The notes beneath the pieces are model-generated. The model did not search any database. It saw only the letters and a program-made list of their open reading frames with translations, and was not told where the DNA came from. The position numbers and the translations under genes were made by a program. From assembly GCA_965221105.1 (NCBI GenBank), contig OZ244871.1, positions 2,666,001-2,730,000 of the forward strand: a stretch of 64,000 nucleotides of DNA. The letters are read 5' to 3'. Of the stretch, positions 1 to 9,049 are shown one piece after another. This DNA comes from GM7GCV1 sp965221105 (GTDB lineage: Bacteria > Pseudomonadota > Gammaproteobacteria > Pseudomonadales > GM7GCV1). Each line of letters starts with the position of its first letter. Position 1 is the first letter of the stretch.

Positions 1-1
1 A

Positions 2-487
2 GACTGGATGCAGGATCAGCCATACAGGGTTGTGTACCTGTCTCCCCAGGGGAAGCAGTTCAGTTACCGGCACACCGGACAGGCTGCAAAGCACAATCTG
101 ATCCTGATTGCCGGGCGCTATGAAGGAGTTGATGAGCGCTTTATCGAAATGGAAGTCGACGAGGAATGGAGCATCGGTGACTACGTGCTCAGCGGCGGGG
201 AACTGCCCGCCATGGTTGTGATAGACGCACTGACCCGCAGGCTGCCAGGCGTGCTGGGTCACGAAGACTCGGCAGATCAGGATTCCTTTGTTGAAGGGGT
301 TCTCGATTGCCCGCACTACACTCGACCTCCGGAGTATCGCGGGCGCAAGGTGCCAGAGGTTCTCATGAGCGGAGATCATAAAAAAATTGCGGCATGGCGC
401 AGGGATCAGGCTCTGCAACGAACCAGGAGACGCCGCCCCGAATTGTTGACCGGGAATGGTCAGAGTAATGAATCAGACGCACATTGA
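2..487 (+). CDS. trmD: tRNA (guanine-N1)-methyltransferase TrmD, 5' end outside window
   Basis: TrmD methylates N1 of G37 in tRNAs with a G36, using S-adenosylmethionine, and so protects the reading frame in the cytoplasm. The visible part is the last about 160 residues. It contains the trefoil-knot segment LIAGRYEGVDERFIE, the stretch SIGDYVLSGGELPAMV that binds the methyl donor, and the C-terminal part with YTRPPEYRG and the VPEVLMSGDH motif. The frame is open to the left edge, so the gene is cut by the window and not truncated. It stands 31 bases before rplS, the usual end of the rpsP-rimM-trmD-rplS operon of Gammaproteobacteria. Confidence 0.97.
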   Translation, partial: DWMQDQPYRVVYLSPQGKQFSYRHTGQAAKHNLILIAGRYEGVDERFIEMEVDEEWSIGDYVLSGGELPAMVVIDALTRRLPGVLGHEDSADQDSFVEGVLDCPHYTRPPEYRGRKVPEVLMSGDHKKIAAWRRDQALQRTRRRRPELLTGNGQSNESDAH

Positions 488-518
488 GGCGTCGCAGGCA
501 TATATGGAGACTGTTGTG

Positions 519-875
519 ATGAGTGGACGTACTTCAATCATTCAAGAGCTTGAAAAAGAGCAAACGGGCAAGGAAATCCCGGATTTTGGGCCCGGTGACA
601 CCGTGGTTGTGCAGGTTCGAGTCACGGAGGGAAACAGGGAGCGTCTGCAGGCATTTGAAGGCATTGTACTTGCCAGGCGCAACCGTCAGGCGGGTTCTTC
701 CTTTACCGTGCGCAAAATATCTCACGGTATAGGCGTGGAGCGGACATTTCAGACGTTCAGCCCGCTGGTTGAGCGGATCGACGTCAAGCGTCGCGGTGAC
801 GTGCGACAGGCCAAGCTCTACTATCTTCGTGAGCTGTCCGGCAAGGCTGCCCGAATCAAGGAAAAGCTCAGCTAG
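519..875 (+). CDS. rplS: 50S ribosomal protein L19
   Basis: L19 sits at the interface of the two ribosomal subunits. The protein of 118 residues shows the family core: FGPGDTVVVQVRVTEG, the stretch LQAFEGIVLARRN, TVRKISHGIGVERTFQ, and the basic end KLYYLRELSGKAARIKEKL. An upstream start at 456 would add 21 residues that the family lacks and would overlap trmD. The ATG at 519 is preceded by TGGAGA about nine bases upstream, which decides the start. The gene is the last one of the trmD operon. Confidence 0.97.
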   Translation: MSGRTSIIQELEKEQTGKEIPDFGPGDTVVVQVRVTEGNRERLQAFEGIVLARRNRQAGSSFTVRKISHGIGVERTFQTFSPLVERIDVKRRGDVRQAKLYYLRELSGKAARIKEKLS

Positions 876-2034
876 GACTGGCACAACACCGAACCATCAA
901 ATCGATGTTTTGGGCAGCACGAGGGGAATTGGATACCAGCGCGGAGCAACTGATCGCAGATAGGAGAGGGATGCACATCAGTAGTGCCGATACTGACAGG
1001 TTTCTGGCCGAGCTCCGTGATCGAATTGAAACCTTGATGGGCAGGCGCGTCCCACAGCAGCCCCGTGAGCCAGATCGGCATCGTCATGGCCTGGCAGCGT
1101 ACCTGACATCGTGCCAGCTGGTGCTATCCGGGACATACAAGAGCAACAATTGGGAACCTAATGACCTGCAACTACGAGGCGATCCGGACAATAAACAGGG
1201 GACTGTACGGAACGGATATTGGCCGTTACGGACGAGCGCTCCTCGCCGACCGGTACGATGACCGGACACATGTCATCTACGAACTCCTGCAGAACGCACG
1301 CTGAAAATGCGTTCGCGCACCGGGACGAGCTGATAAGCGCAAGGGTGCTCATTTCTGATGCCATGCGGGTTTGCCAGATGTTCTTCAGATAGTGTCCGGT
1401 TTGTGACAGGAAAAATACCACTTCGGGAGATAATCAGGACTGTACGCGCTTTCAGTGCTCGCACTGTGATTTTCTTTTTTCTGCAATAATTAATGTGCGG
1501 CGACAGCTTCCATGATTCTGGCGTGCGGGGGACAGGCTGCTTGTGCGTACGCACACAATCTTCAGGTGTCGGATTACCGGGGTTTCCGGGTTGTTGTTTC
1601 GACTCCTGCGAATCGGCTGAACAGGCCTGTGTTCCTGAAATTCAGAAAGATCTGGAGTGGCGTTGGAATCGTTTTCAGCACACATTCTATTTTCAAAATG
1701 TATATAAATATCAGTGGCTTGTAAACTATAATTTAGAAGTATTCTACTTGTGGATGGTCACTGAAACACCACCGATCAATTCTGGCAACCATGTGGCTTA
1801 TATGCACTGGTTGAAGATCAGTGAAGTGCGGCCAGACATGCTGTCGTTTAAACCCCTTTGACCTGCACGCGCCGAGCTGAAACACCTGTGTGACCACAAT
1901 TCCTAGTGTGCAGACTGGGCATCGGGGCTTGAATCAGTGGCTGGCTGGTGTATCTTTGAAGCGTTGAACGGCTGGAATCCAGATCCGGTGTGTATTCATT
2001 CAGGATGGGTTTATCCATAGCCTGAGGTCATAGA
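876..2034. other. Long intergenic stretch with one recognisable gene remnant
   Basis: About 1.16 kb lies between rplS and the RDD gene. Apart from the ATP-binding-protein remnant at 1161-1304, I recognise no gene. Several open frames exist, for example 905-1261 and 1493-1861, but their translations have the odd composition of chance frames. The part from about 1650 to 1760 is richer in A and T than the surroundings. The stretch looks like worn-down inserted DNA. Confidence 0.6.
1161..1304 (+). pseudogene. N-terminal stump of a sacsin-like HSP90-type ATP-binding protein
   Basis: The 47-residue frame begins MTCNYEAIRTINRGLYG and continues with DIGRYGRALLADRYDDRTHVIYELLQNA before a stop codon. 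This is the start of the ATP-binding domain of large sacsin-like proteins, where the asparagine of ELLQNA is the metal-binding residue of the GHKL ATPase fold. The rest of the family, normally many hundred residues, is absent. Such proteins are often found near restriction or defence genes, so this is probably the end of a lost defence locus. Recognition is from motif memory only. Confidence 0.6.
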
Positions 2035-2604
2035 GTGACACAGTCAGAAAACAGCCCAGAACAGGATCAGGATCCAACTTCACAGGAGGTCGCTGATTCG
2101 CATGTCCGGCACGCACCTGATTCCAGCGGAAATGCGCCTTATCCGCTTGCCTCGAGGCTGCACCGGCTGGCGGCAGCTATATTGGATGATTCTCTGGCCC
2201 TGCTGACTCTTCTCCCGGTATTCGGGTACTACGACATATTGGAGTACGCCGAGCGCAATGCCCAGATTCCTTTTGGCCTGATCATCAATATCAACATCTT
2301 CGCCTTCGTTTTATTTTTATTGGTGCACGGATACCTGCTCTACAACTACGGGCAAACCCTGGGAAAACGGGTTATGGGGATTGCAATTGCCACCATGGAT
2401 TTCCAGGTACCTTCCTTTAACCGTCTGATTGCCCTGAGGTATGTGCCTTTTCGGATAGCCGGGGTTATCCCCGGCCTGAACCTGATTTTGATCGTGAATG
2501 TGCTCTTCATATTCCGCCCGGACCGACGGTGTCTGCACGATCTGCTGGCTGGAACCCAGGTCATTTATGTGGGTACTGGAGGTGGCCGGGATCAACCCGG
2601 ATAG
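2035..2604 (+). CDS. RDD family membrane protein
   Basis: An inner-membrane protein of 189 residues. Residues 1-40 are a polar, Asp/Glu/Ser-rich head. Then comes RLAAAILDDS, the variant of the Arg-Asp-Asp motif that names the family, inside the first membrane segment. Two or three more hydrophobic segments follow (about 85-105 and 150-165), and the C-terminal RRCLHDLLAGTQVI is typical of RDD proteins. Their function is mostly unknown; some act in ion transport. The GTG start at 2035 is preceded by TGAGG at a proper distance. The gene is convergent with rsmE and overlaps it by 13 bases. Confidence 0.85.
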   Translation: MTQSENSPEQDQDPTSQEVADSHVRHAPDSSGNAPYPLASRLHRLAAAILDDSLALLTLLPVFGYYDILEYAERNAQIPFGLIININIFAFVLFLLVHGYLLYNYGQTLGKRVMGIAIATMDFQVPSFNRLIALRYVPFRIAGVIPGLNLILIVNVLFIFRPDRRCLHDLLAGTQVIYVGTGGGRDQPG

Positions 2605-3314
2605 AGCCTGGAGAGCACAGCAGGGACGGCGGTTTCTGTACGCAGGATTCGCGGCCCCAAATCCACCGCTCGTGCACCGATATCAACAAGCTTTCCAATT
2701 TCGTACTCCGTGAATCCACCTTCCGGACCGAGGATCAACGTACACCTTTCTTTTATGTCGACAGGACATGTGAGTCCGGCATCGGGATGAGCAACAAGGG
2801 CGGTCGCAGATCCAATGATCCCGGCCAACACATCTTCTACAAAGGGCTTGAACAGTCGGTGCAGGTGTATGCACGGCATCTGCGTATCAATGGCCTGCTC
2901 CAGTCCGGCGATCAACGAGCTCTGCAGGGACTCCTCTTTGAGCAATGGTGACTGCCAGAAACTCTTTTCCACCCGCCATGAGTTGATCAGATGAATTTCC
3001 TTGACCCCCATGCCAGCCAGACTTCCAAGCACGCGGCGCATCATTTTTGGTCGTGGCAGGGCCATAACAAACTGGCAGGGCAGCGGTGTCGGCGGGGGAT
3101 GGTCCAGCGGTGATTCAAGCTCCAGGCAGACTGTACGTTCTCCCTCAACCGAAATAACGCGTGCCATCCCCATGCAGCCATTGATCACCCCGATGCGCAC
3201 CAGGCTTCCAGCTTGTGCTTTGAGAACCTGCAGCAGGTGCTGGCTTCTGCGATCACACAGATGAATGCGGTTGGAGGGCGAAAGCTCGTGATCGAATATG
3301 AGCAACAAGTTCAT
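2592..3314 (-). CDS. rsmE: 16S rRNA (uracil-1498-N3)-methyltransferase
   Basis: RsmE methylates N3 of U1498 in the decoding region of 16S rRNA. The 240 residues match the family length. The N-terminal PUA-like part includes RSQHLLQVLKAQAG. The SPOUT methyltransferase part has LPRPKMMRRVLGSLAGMGV, then LILGPEGGFTEYEI, which forms the knot that binds S-adenosylmethionine, and the end LGPRILRTETAVPAVLS. It is a single gene, and its 3' end overlaps the RDD gene. Confidence 0.95.
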   Translation of the reverse strand: MNLLLIFDHELSPSNRIHLCDRRSQHLLQVLKAQAGSLVRIGVINGCMGMARVISVEGERTVCLELESPLDHPPPTPLPCQFVMALPRPKMMRRVLGSLAGMGVKEIHLINSWRVEKSFWQSPLLKEESLQSSLIAGLEQAIDTQMPCIHLHRLFKPFVEDVLAGIIGSATALVAHPDAGLTCPVDIKERCTLILGPEGGFTEYEIGKLVDIGARAVDLGPRILRTETAVPAVLSRLYPG

Positions 3315-3418
3315 TGTGTTCCAACATATGATTTAATGCCACGAGCTTAACGCGCTTTGCGTCTCCGCAGGTTCAGAAATTTCCGCTGTGGCAGGTGCTT
3401 GAACATCAGGAATAGAAC

Positions 3419-4099
3419 ATGAGAGTCTTGGTAATCGAAGATGATCCAAAAGTCAGCAGCTACATCAGTAAGGGGCTGCAGGAGCAGGGTTTCTCAGTCG
3501 AGGCCTCTCTCGATGGTAAAAAGGGTCAGGAATTGGCACTCAATCAGAATTTCGATCTGATGATCCTGGATCGGATGTTACCCGGAGTTGACGGGCTGAG
3601 CATCCTCAGGTCTGTTCGGGCGAAGGGCACCAATACCCCGATTATCCTGCTCAGTGCACTGGGTGAGGTGGATGACCGAGTACAGGGGCTCAAGGCCGGA
3701 GGAGATGACTATCTGGTAAAACCCTTTGCATTTCCTGAGCTTCTGGCCCGGGCCGAAGCTCTGATCCGCCGCGCAGAGGTCCCGTCCGAATCCGCGGTTA
3801 CGGAACTCTCAGTCGGGAATTTGCATATGGATCTTCTCAGTCGCACAGTGACCCGCGCCGGTCAGAAGATCGACCTCCAGTCGCGTGAATTCAAACTGCT
3901 TGAATATCTCGTCAAGCACCAGGGACAGGTTGTGACCCGAACCATGCTGCTTGAGAATGTATGGAACTACCACTTTGATCCTCAAACCAACGTGATCGAT
4001 GTCCACATCAGCCGGTTGCGATCCAAAATAGACAAAGACTTCGACCCTCCACTGATCAGCACTGTGCGCGGGGCTGGCTACACCATTGAGCGACCCTGA
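3419..4099 (+). CDS. OmpR/CopR-type response regulator
   Basis: A two-domain transcription regulator of 226 residues. The receiver domain (about 1-115) shows the acidic pair at E7-D9, the phosphoryl acceptor D51 in MILDRMLPGVDGL, a conserved threonine/serine region at IILLSALG, and K101 in DDYLVKPF. The winged-helix domain (about 130-224) has LSREFKLLEYL-like sequence and NVIDVHISRLRSKID followed by the wing ending RGAGYTIE. It most resembles the CopR/CusR/PcoR subgroup, but the target is unknown. It overlaps the sensor kinase gene by 14 bases, so the two are made together. Confidence 0.93.
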   Translation: MRVLVIEDDPKVSSYISKGLQEQGFSVEASLDGKKGQELALNQNFDLMILDRMLPGVDGLSILRSVRAKGTNTPIILLSALGEVDDRVQGLKAGGDDYLVKPFAFPELLARAEALIRRAEVPSESAVTELSVGNLHMDLLSRTVTRAGQKIDLQSREFKLLEYLVKHQGQVVTRTMLLENVWNYHFDPQTNVIDVHISRLRSKIDKDFDPPLISTVRGAGYTIERP

Positions 4100-5534
4100 G
4101 CAGCCAGAATTTTCTGCTTCCAGGGGGCGGAAATACACCCACAGCACCGCCTTTAAAATGGCGCTGGTGGCTACGCTGGTGATTGGCGTGGGAGCTGGCG
4201 TGATCTCATACTTCACCAATCAGTTTAATACCAGTACGCTGCTTGATCGCGTCAATATGGGAATTGAATCGGATCTGGCAGCGTTTCGTGACTGGCAGGA
4301 GATCGCACCCCTGTTGGACGTGACCAATGTCATAGATCGGCTGCAAAAGAACCACCCGCGCAGTTTCTACAGTTACCAGAGTCCCCGGGGCGAATATCTG
4401 TATGGTAATTTGCATCCCGAAGACTCGGATATCATACCCTTCGAGGGAAATCTGGAGCTCATCAAGCTCAGCCAGGAGCAGGTGCATACCAGCGAAGGTT
4501 TTGAAGGGTTGCACCGGTTCGCAGTCGGGTATCACCGGATGGAAGATGGGTCGGTGCTTGTTGTCGGGCGTGACATTGAGCACCTGCTGGTGCAACGAAA
4601 GCGGATGCAGCAACTCGGACTTCTTACCATCGTATTCATGATGGTGGTCGTTGCCGTGAGTTTTTACTTCAGCACTTATTTTGCCGAGGTCATCAACAGC
4701 ATTGGCAGTACCGCCAGCGACATCATTGAAACGGGTGATTTCAGTCGCAGAATTCCCGTACAGGGTACCTGGGACGATCTGAGTAATTTGGCGAATCTGC
4801 TGAATGCACTGTTGGCGCGGACTGAATCGCTCATGAGCAGCGTGAGTCAGGTTTCTGACAACATTGCGCACGATCTGCGCACTCCCCTGACCAGATTGCG
4901 TAACCATCTGGATGAATTGCACACGCGGTTATCTGCTTCGGACGATCATGCTTCCCGGGAAATCTCTGAAGCCGTTATTCGTGAGGCAGACCAGATTCTA
5001 GAAACCTTCAGTGCCCTGCTGCGCATTGCGCGGATTGAGTCCGGCAGTGGGGAGCACAACTTTCAAAGTCTGGCGCTCAAGCCCCTTCTTGAAGATATAC
5101 TGGATCTCTACCAGCCGTTAGCTGAAGAGCACGGAGTGCAGGTGTCTGCCGACCTCCAGTCACTCCAGGTCGCGGGAGATACCGACATGTTGTTCCAGGT
5201 GTTTGCCAACCTGATGGACAACGCAGTCAAATTCAGCCCAGAAGGTGGCACCATAGAAGTACGCTGCTATCCCCGCGGGGACAGGATCATGGTTGAGATC
5301 GCCGACTCCGGCAAGGGGATAGCGCCGGAAGACAGGGAGCGTATCTTTGATCGTTTCTATCGAGCGGAAAAATCACGCAGTACCGCAGGAAGCGGTCTGG
5401 GACTCAGTCTTGTCAGGGCAATAGTGAATCTCCACCAGTCAAGGATCAGCATTCTCGACAACAACCCCGGCAGCCGCTGCGTCGTGGAACTGCACCCCTG
5501 TCCAGAGCATGACCAGACCGGGGACACTGTCTGA
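4086..5534 (+). CDS. HAMP-domain sensor histidine kinase
   Basis: The partner kinase of the preceding regulator, 482 residues. A membrane segment lies at about 20-42, followed by a periplasmic sensor region of about 130 residues and a second membrane segment near 180-203. A HAMP linker follows. The dimerisation domain carries the phospho-acceptor H262 in AHDLRTPLTRLRNHL. The ATPase domain has the N box NLMDNAVKFSPEGG, the G1 box ADSGKGIAPED and the G2 box GSGLGLSLV. The start is a TTG inside the end of the regulator gene. The signal sensed cannot be read from the sequence. No metal-efflux genes are adjacent. Confidence 0.93.
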   Translation: MSDPEQPEFSASRGRKYTHSTAFKMALVATLVIGVGAGVISYFTNQFNTSTLLDRVNMGIESDLAAFRDWQEIAPLLDVTNVIDRLQKNHPRSFYSYQSPRGEYLYGNLHPEDSDIIPFEGNLELIKLSQEQVHTSEGFEGLHRFAVGYHRMEDGSVLVVGRDIEHLLVQRKRMQQLGLLTIVFMMVVVAVSFYFSTYFAEVINSIGSTASDIIETGDFSRRIPVQGTWDDLSNLANLLNALLARTESLMSSVSQVSDNIAHDLRTPLTRLRNHLDELHTRLSASDDHASREISEAVIREADQILETFSALLRIARIESGSGEHNFQSLALKPLLEDILDLYQPLAEEHGVQVSADLQSLQVAGDTDMLFQVFANLMDNAVKFSPEGGTIEVRCYPRGDRIMVEIADSGKGIAPEDRERIFDRFYRAEKSRSTAGSGLGLSLVRAIVNLHQSRISILDNNPGSRCVVELHPCPEHDQTGDTV

Positions 5535-5557
5535 GTGGCGGCAGCACGCAGTCCTGT

Positions 5558-5633
5558 TGGCCTCCCCACCAGGACTCGAACCTGGATCTAGGGCTTAGGA
5601 GGCCCCTATTCTATCCTGTTGAACTATGGGGAG
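5558..5633 (-). tRNA. tRNA-Arg (anticodon CCU)
   Basis: Read on the minus strand, the cloverleaf is complete. The acceptor arm is CTCCCCA/TGGGGAG, the D stem is GTTC/GAAT, the anticodon stem is GGGGC/GCCCT with loop CTCCTAA giving anticodon CCU, and the T arm is CCAGG-TTCGAGT-CCTGG. The 3' CCA is encoded in the DNA. The first anticodon-stem pair is G-U. It reads the rare AGG codon. Confidence 0.93.
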
Positions 5634-5721
5634 GCAGCGAAGGCAGAGTTATGCGCCTGCACATCGGGGCGCAGTATAAATTTTGTCACAATGGCTGGCT
5701 AGAGCGCTGTGTACTCAATTG

Positions 5722-6435
5722 CTATTTGCCCAGAAGGCATTCGCGTGCCCGGTTGAGCAGTGAGGCCAGAAAGTCATTCCCACCGCGATCCGGGTGCAGC
5801 TTCTGCATCAGCTTTTTATGGGCGAGCTTGATATCTTCCTCGCTGGGAGAACCTTCGAGGCCGAGAATTTCCAGCGCTTCCTCTCGGCTCATGGTGCCAC
5901 TGCCAGGTTGGGATCCTGTATTGGAATGCTCACTTCGGGCACCAAACCGTTGCGCCATATACATCTGCAAAAAGTAGGTTGAGCGCGCATCTTCCCGACA
6001 TTCAGTGAGCAGCTTTTCCAGATCGGAACGATCCAATTCATCGAGTTGTCTGTGTGCGAAGCTTCCCTGCACAACCCTGCCGCTGATCTGGCGAGTGGAA
6101 AAATCGACCAGCACTACCAGCCAGGCTGTTTTCAGTGTGCGTACCCTGCCCAGTCCAAACCCGCCGGTGAGACCATATATCCGTGCCAAAAGCGGGATAT
6201 GACGTATCGCAAAGGCGAGGATATACTTGAGTAACAGCAGCAGGCTGGCAAATACCGCGCCCAACACGTCGATTCGGCCGAGAGCAGCGAGCGCACAAAT
6301 CACAGCAACCAGACCAAAAACCAGCCCTCTGGATATGAACCCTTTTCTCTCATCCCGGGTATTCAGTCTCCTCCAGCGCTGCCAAATCACAAAGGCAGCA
6401 ATCAGTCCCAGAATGACCAGCAGTCGACCTATCAA
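5722..6435 (-). CDS. Membrane-anchored J-domain (DnaJ-like) co-chaperone
   Basis: A protein of 237 residues with hydrophobic segments at about 4-20, 38-58 and 60-80, a middle linker, and a C-terminal J domain starting near MSREEALEILGLEG. The HPD motif that stimulates the ATPase of DnaK/Hsp70 is at 214-216 in LHPDRGGND. The J domain at the C-terminus, without zinc or C-terminal DnaJ domains, places it in the type III, Tim14-like class. Its ATG overlaps the stop of the upstream ABC ATPase gene by four bases (ATGA), so the two are translationally coupled. Confidence 0.9.
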   Translation of the reverse strand: MIGRLLVILGLIAAFVIWQRWRRLNTRDERKGFISRGLVFGLVAVICALAALGRIDVLGAVFASLLLLLKYILAFAIRHIPLLARIYGLTGGFGLGRVRTLKTAWLVVLVDFSTRQISGRVVQGSFAHRQLDELDRSDLEKLLTECREDARSTYFLQMYMAQRFGARSEHSNTGSQPGSGTMSREEALEILGLEGSPSEEDIKLAHKKLMQKLHPDRGGNDFLASLLNRARECLLGK

Positions 6436-7259
6436 AGTATCTCCGGATAAGCGTGGTAAAAACCATTATGCATCAGGGTTCGCAACGGAGTGCCATAGAG
6501 GTTGCTCAGGTTGGCGGAAGTGAGGGCATCCTCTTTGAGCCCATCAAACATGTTCTTTCCTTCCTTGATCAGTACAATCCGCTGAATTTCCGGGGGTATT
6601 TCATGCAAGTGGTGGGTTACCAGAACAATGGCCCTGCCATTGTGAACAAGAGTGCTCAGGCTCGTCAGATATTGAAAACATGCCGCAACATCCATACCGC
6701 TGGTCGGCTCATCCAGAATCAGGGCTTCCGGCTCGTGTACCAGGGCTCTAGCCAGTAAAAGGCGACGTTGCTGCCCGGTAGACAGATTCCCGAAATGCTC
6801 GTCTTCCAGGTGAGCTATTCCCAGTTCATGCAAGATCGCATGAGCGGCCTCGCGCTGCCCCTGTTCAACCCTATGATGGCCCCACAGGCTGTTGGAACCA
6901 AAAAACCCTGACAGTACGACCTCCAGCCCTGGGGTGGCGGCCTCGTAGGATGAATGCAGGTCCTGTGAGACCAGGCCCAATAGCCGGTGATATTCCTGCA
7001 TATTGAAATGTTCCTGGCCCAGCATGGCAATACGAGTGTGAGGTTTGACCAAAGGATAGAGTTCGCGGCTGATCAGTTTGAGCAGGGTCGATTTACCCGC
7101 ACCATTTGGACCCAGTATTGCCAGGCTCTCGCCCCGGCGAACACTCAGGTTAAAGTCCTGCAGGGCCAGATACTTGCCACGCATCACCGATGCCTGCTGA
7201 ATTTCAATGAGGTACTCAGACACATTGCTACTCCACAACTTTCCAATCCGGTCTTGCAC
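6432..7259 (-). CDS. ABC transporter ATP-binding protein
   Basis: A single ABC ATPase domain with Walker A GPNGAGKST, a Q-loop region at LGLVSQDL, the signature LSTGQQRRLLLARAL, Walker B ALILDEPTSGMD and the switch histidine in VLVTHHLHEI. The general look is that of ModF-like or YlmA-like single ATPases, which work without an obvious permease. No permease gene is near. The first ATG gives 275 residues. A GTG at 7223 would give a start (VSEYLIEIQQAS) closer to the usual family beginning. Confidence 0.9.
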   Translation of the reverse strand: MQDRIGKLWSSNVSEYLIEIQQASVMRGKYLALQDFNLSVRRGESLAILGPNGAGKSTLLKLISRELYPLVKPHTRIAMLGQEHFNMQEYHRLLGLVSQDLHSSYEAATPGLEVVLSGFFGSNSLWGHHRVEQGQREAAHAILHELGIAHLEDEHFGNLSTGQQRRLLLARALVHEPEALILDEPTSGMDVAACFQYLTSLSTLVHNGRAIVLVTHHLHEIPPEIQRIVLIKEGKNMFDGLKEDALTSANLSNLYGTPLRTLMHNGFYHAYPEIL

Positions 7260-7347
7260 GAGTGCTGTGGTCGGTGCAGTATGCTGACTATGCGTCAGAT
7301 ATCAAGTCGCGCAGCGCGCCAAAGATGAGGAGTGGACAAAAGCTGAT

Positions 7348-7989
7348 ATGTTTGAAAAAGTGACCGATCTACTGCCAAATGAATCCTGTTTCCCCGGCAG
7401 GGAAGGGGAGATGATCGTGTCCGGGAAGCACCTGGTCCTGGGCAATTATTACGTTGAGCCGTTTCCCTCCAGTATCCGGAAGCTACTGCTTGGTATGGGC
7501 TGCTTCTGGGGTGCAGAGCGACTTTTTTGGCAGCTCGAGGGCGTCTATGCCACAGCGGTCGGCTACGCCGGAGGTGTGACCCGTAATCCCAGTTATGAAG
7601 AGGTGTGCTCCGGTTATACCAACCATACCGAAGTTGTTCTGGTTGTATACGAGCCACACATTATTGGCCTGGAAACCCTCTTGCGGACATTTTGGGAAGG
7701 GCACGATCCGACTCAGGGCATGCGGCAAGGCAATGATGTTGGTACTCAGTATCGCTCCGCAATCTATGTCGATCAGAGTGAACTCAAGAGTGTTCAATGC
7801 AGCAGGGACACCTACCAGCAACGGCTCTCCGCCAATGGCCGGGCACCCATTACGACAGAGGTCAAAGTTGGGCAGAAGTTGTACTATGCCGAGGAGTATC
7901 ACCAGCAGTATCTGCACAAAAACCCTGGTGGATATTGTGGCCTGGGTGGCTGCGGTGTGACATTTACCGATACAGCCAGTCAGACCTGA
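7348..7989 (+). CDS. msrA: Peptide methionine (S)-S-oxide reductase
   Basis: MsrA reduces the S epimer of methionine sulfoxide in oxidised proteins. The 213 residues include the catalytic motif GCFWGAERLFW with nucleophile C52, then AVGYAGG, the segment TNHTEVV, FWEGHDPTQ and GNDVGTQYRSAIY. The C-terminal GGYCGLGGCG holds probable resolving cysteines. It faces away from the ABC/J-protein pair. The partner activity, msrB, is at 48.8 kb in this window. Confidence 0.95.
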   Translation: MFEKVTDLLPNESCFPGREGEMIVSGKHLVLGNYYVEPFPSSIRKLLLGMGCFWGAERLFWQLEGVYATAVGYAGGVTRNPSYEEVCSGYTNHTEVVLVVYEPHIIGLETLLRTFWEGHDPTQGMRQGNDVGTQYRSAIYVDQSELKSVQCSRDTYQQRLSANGRAPITTEVKVGQKLYYAEEYHQQYLHKNPGGYCGLGGCGVTFTDTASQT

Positions 7990-7994
7990 CTGGC
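7975..7994. terminator. Hairpin across the msrA stop codon
   Basis: GCCAGTCAG at 7975-7983 and CTGACTGGC at 7986-7994 form a perfect nine-base-pair inverted repeat that includes the stop codon of msrA. No run of T follows, so it is not a classical rho-independent terminator. It may stabilise the 3' end of the mRNA. Confidence 0.3.
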
Positions 7995-8067
7995 CCGCCT
8001 GGAAATCTGAGTCGATGCACGGTTCTGGAGCCCTGCAGCCCGCGAATAGGCCTGACATTTCGGTTTT

Positions 8068-8394
8068 TTGACTGGCTCTGCGATCACAGCCATCCCGCAC
8101 TATCCGAACCCTCTGTTGAAACGGGGCGCTTGGATGTATCGCAGCCGCAGCAAGGCCACCGGTCTTCTCAGCGCCTGTGAGACCCGCGCACAGGTCATCG
8201 CCGAGAAAGATCTGTGTGAAGGCACGACCGATAGTGCCGGGGACTCCAGTCGCGCAGATAAGGCGATCACCCGCCGTCTGGCGGAGGCACTGTTACTCGT
8301 TGACGGACGGGTGCTCGACCACAGTGTGGTCGCGACTGGAAAGTGCGTTTCGTTTTTGGAGCGTGGGCTTGTACACAGCCCTATACTGCTCTGA
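8068..8394 (+). pseudogene. Remnant of a RadC-family (JAB/MPN domain) gene
   Basis: The C-terminal half of this frame reads SRADKAITRRLAEALLLVDG and RVLDHSVVATGKCVSFLERG. That is the end of RadC-type JAB-domain proteins, which normally have a phrase like SRADIAITRRLIEAG and VLDHIVVGHGRYVSFAERG. The metal-binding HNHPSG that should stand just before SRAD is replaced by unrelated sequence, so the protein cannot be functional. RadC-like genes are common cargo of genomic islands. Confidence 0.65.
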
Positions 8395-8569
8395 TAATCA
8401 AAAGCACCGGGCCTCCTAAGGAGACTTATGAGACCCAGTGCTCCTAATTGCAGCTGTTGTTTACCGGGCTGTCACCGTACAGATGTCGGTTCCAGCCCGA
8501 TCGCCTGCACCAACCCGAAAGGGTAGCGTGACAGTACCAGATCGAAATATTGCTTACAACTGTTTTTTG

Positions 8570-8636
8570 GTAACTACTCACCCCTCTTGACGTCATAGGG
8601 AGGCGGTTCTATGATGTCAAGGGGGGTGAGTAGTTG
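8570..8636. repeat. Long palindromic repeat, copy 1
   Basis: The outer arms are GTAACTACTCACCCC and its complement GGGGTGAGTAGTT. The inner arms are TTGACGTCATAG and CTATGATGTCAA, around a short centre GGAGGCGGTT. A second copy is at 17381-17455. The structure is that of a miniature inverted-repeat element or a REP-like sequence. Confidence 0.8.
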
Positions 8637-8879
8637 CTCTGCAAGAAATTGCCGTAGATGCCTGCAAATCTGCTGCTTGTCAAGCTATCGATATAATCCC
8701 CCTTTTCACCACTTATGACCTATCACCACCCCACACAGACACAGGGTTGAGTTGGGATGCCCAGCGGCTGCGGCAGATGATTACGAGCGGGTTTGGATTT
8801 GAGGAGTTGCATCTCCTCAAAGCTCAGGCTCCTATGAGCAGCCAGTTCCTCCATGTCCCAGATATGCTTCATTGGTTTT

Positions 8880-9049
8880 GTCTTTCTAGTGGAGTTCCAT
8901 GTGTACGCATTGAATGCGTCCATAAGAATGAAGGTGTTGCTGAGTGGTACGCCAGCTATGGCACGGTACCTCTGCAAGATGCGCCGCTCTCGCTCATTCT
9001 CCCTTTCAAAACCATCCATGCAGCCCTGGCTGCAGCAGGCAAACTGTAA
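8880..9049 (+). pseudogene. C-terminal remnant of a GNAT acetyltransferase (toxin-type)
   Basis: The readable end is NEGVAEWYASYGTVPL, then DAPLSLILPFKTIHAALAAAG. This resembles the C-terminus of the GNAT toxins paired with DUF1778 antitoxins, where a phrase like AWYERFGFEPLPDDPLTLVLP is usual. A frame change appears to lie near 8900, since YALNA in another frame fits the preceding family segment. No acetyl-CoA-binding motif or antitoxin gene is left. Confidence 0.45.

Noticed and set aside
534..884. Open frame of 116 codons on the minus strand across rplS
   Set aside because: It is the antisense shadow of a conserved ribosomal protein gene and has no family likeness.
4206..4922. Long minus-strand frame across the histidine kinase gene
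   Set aside because: It lies wholly inside a gene with full HAMP/HisKA/ATPase motifs on the other strand; its translation is shadow-like.
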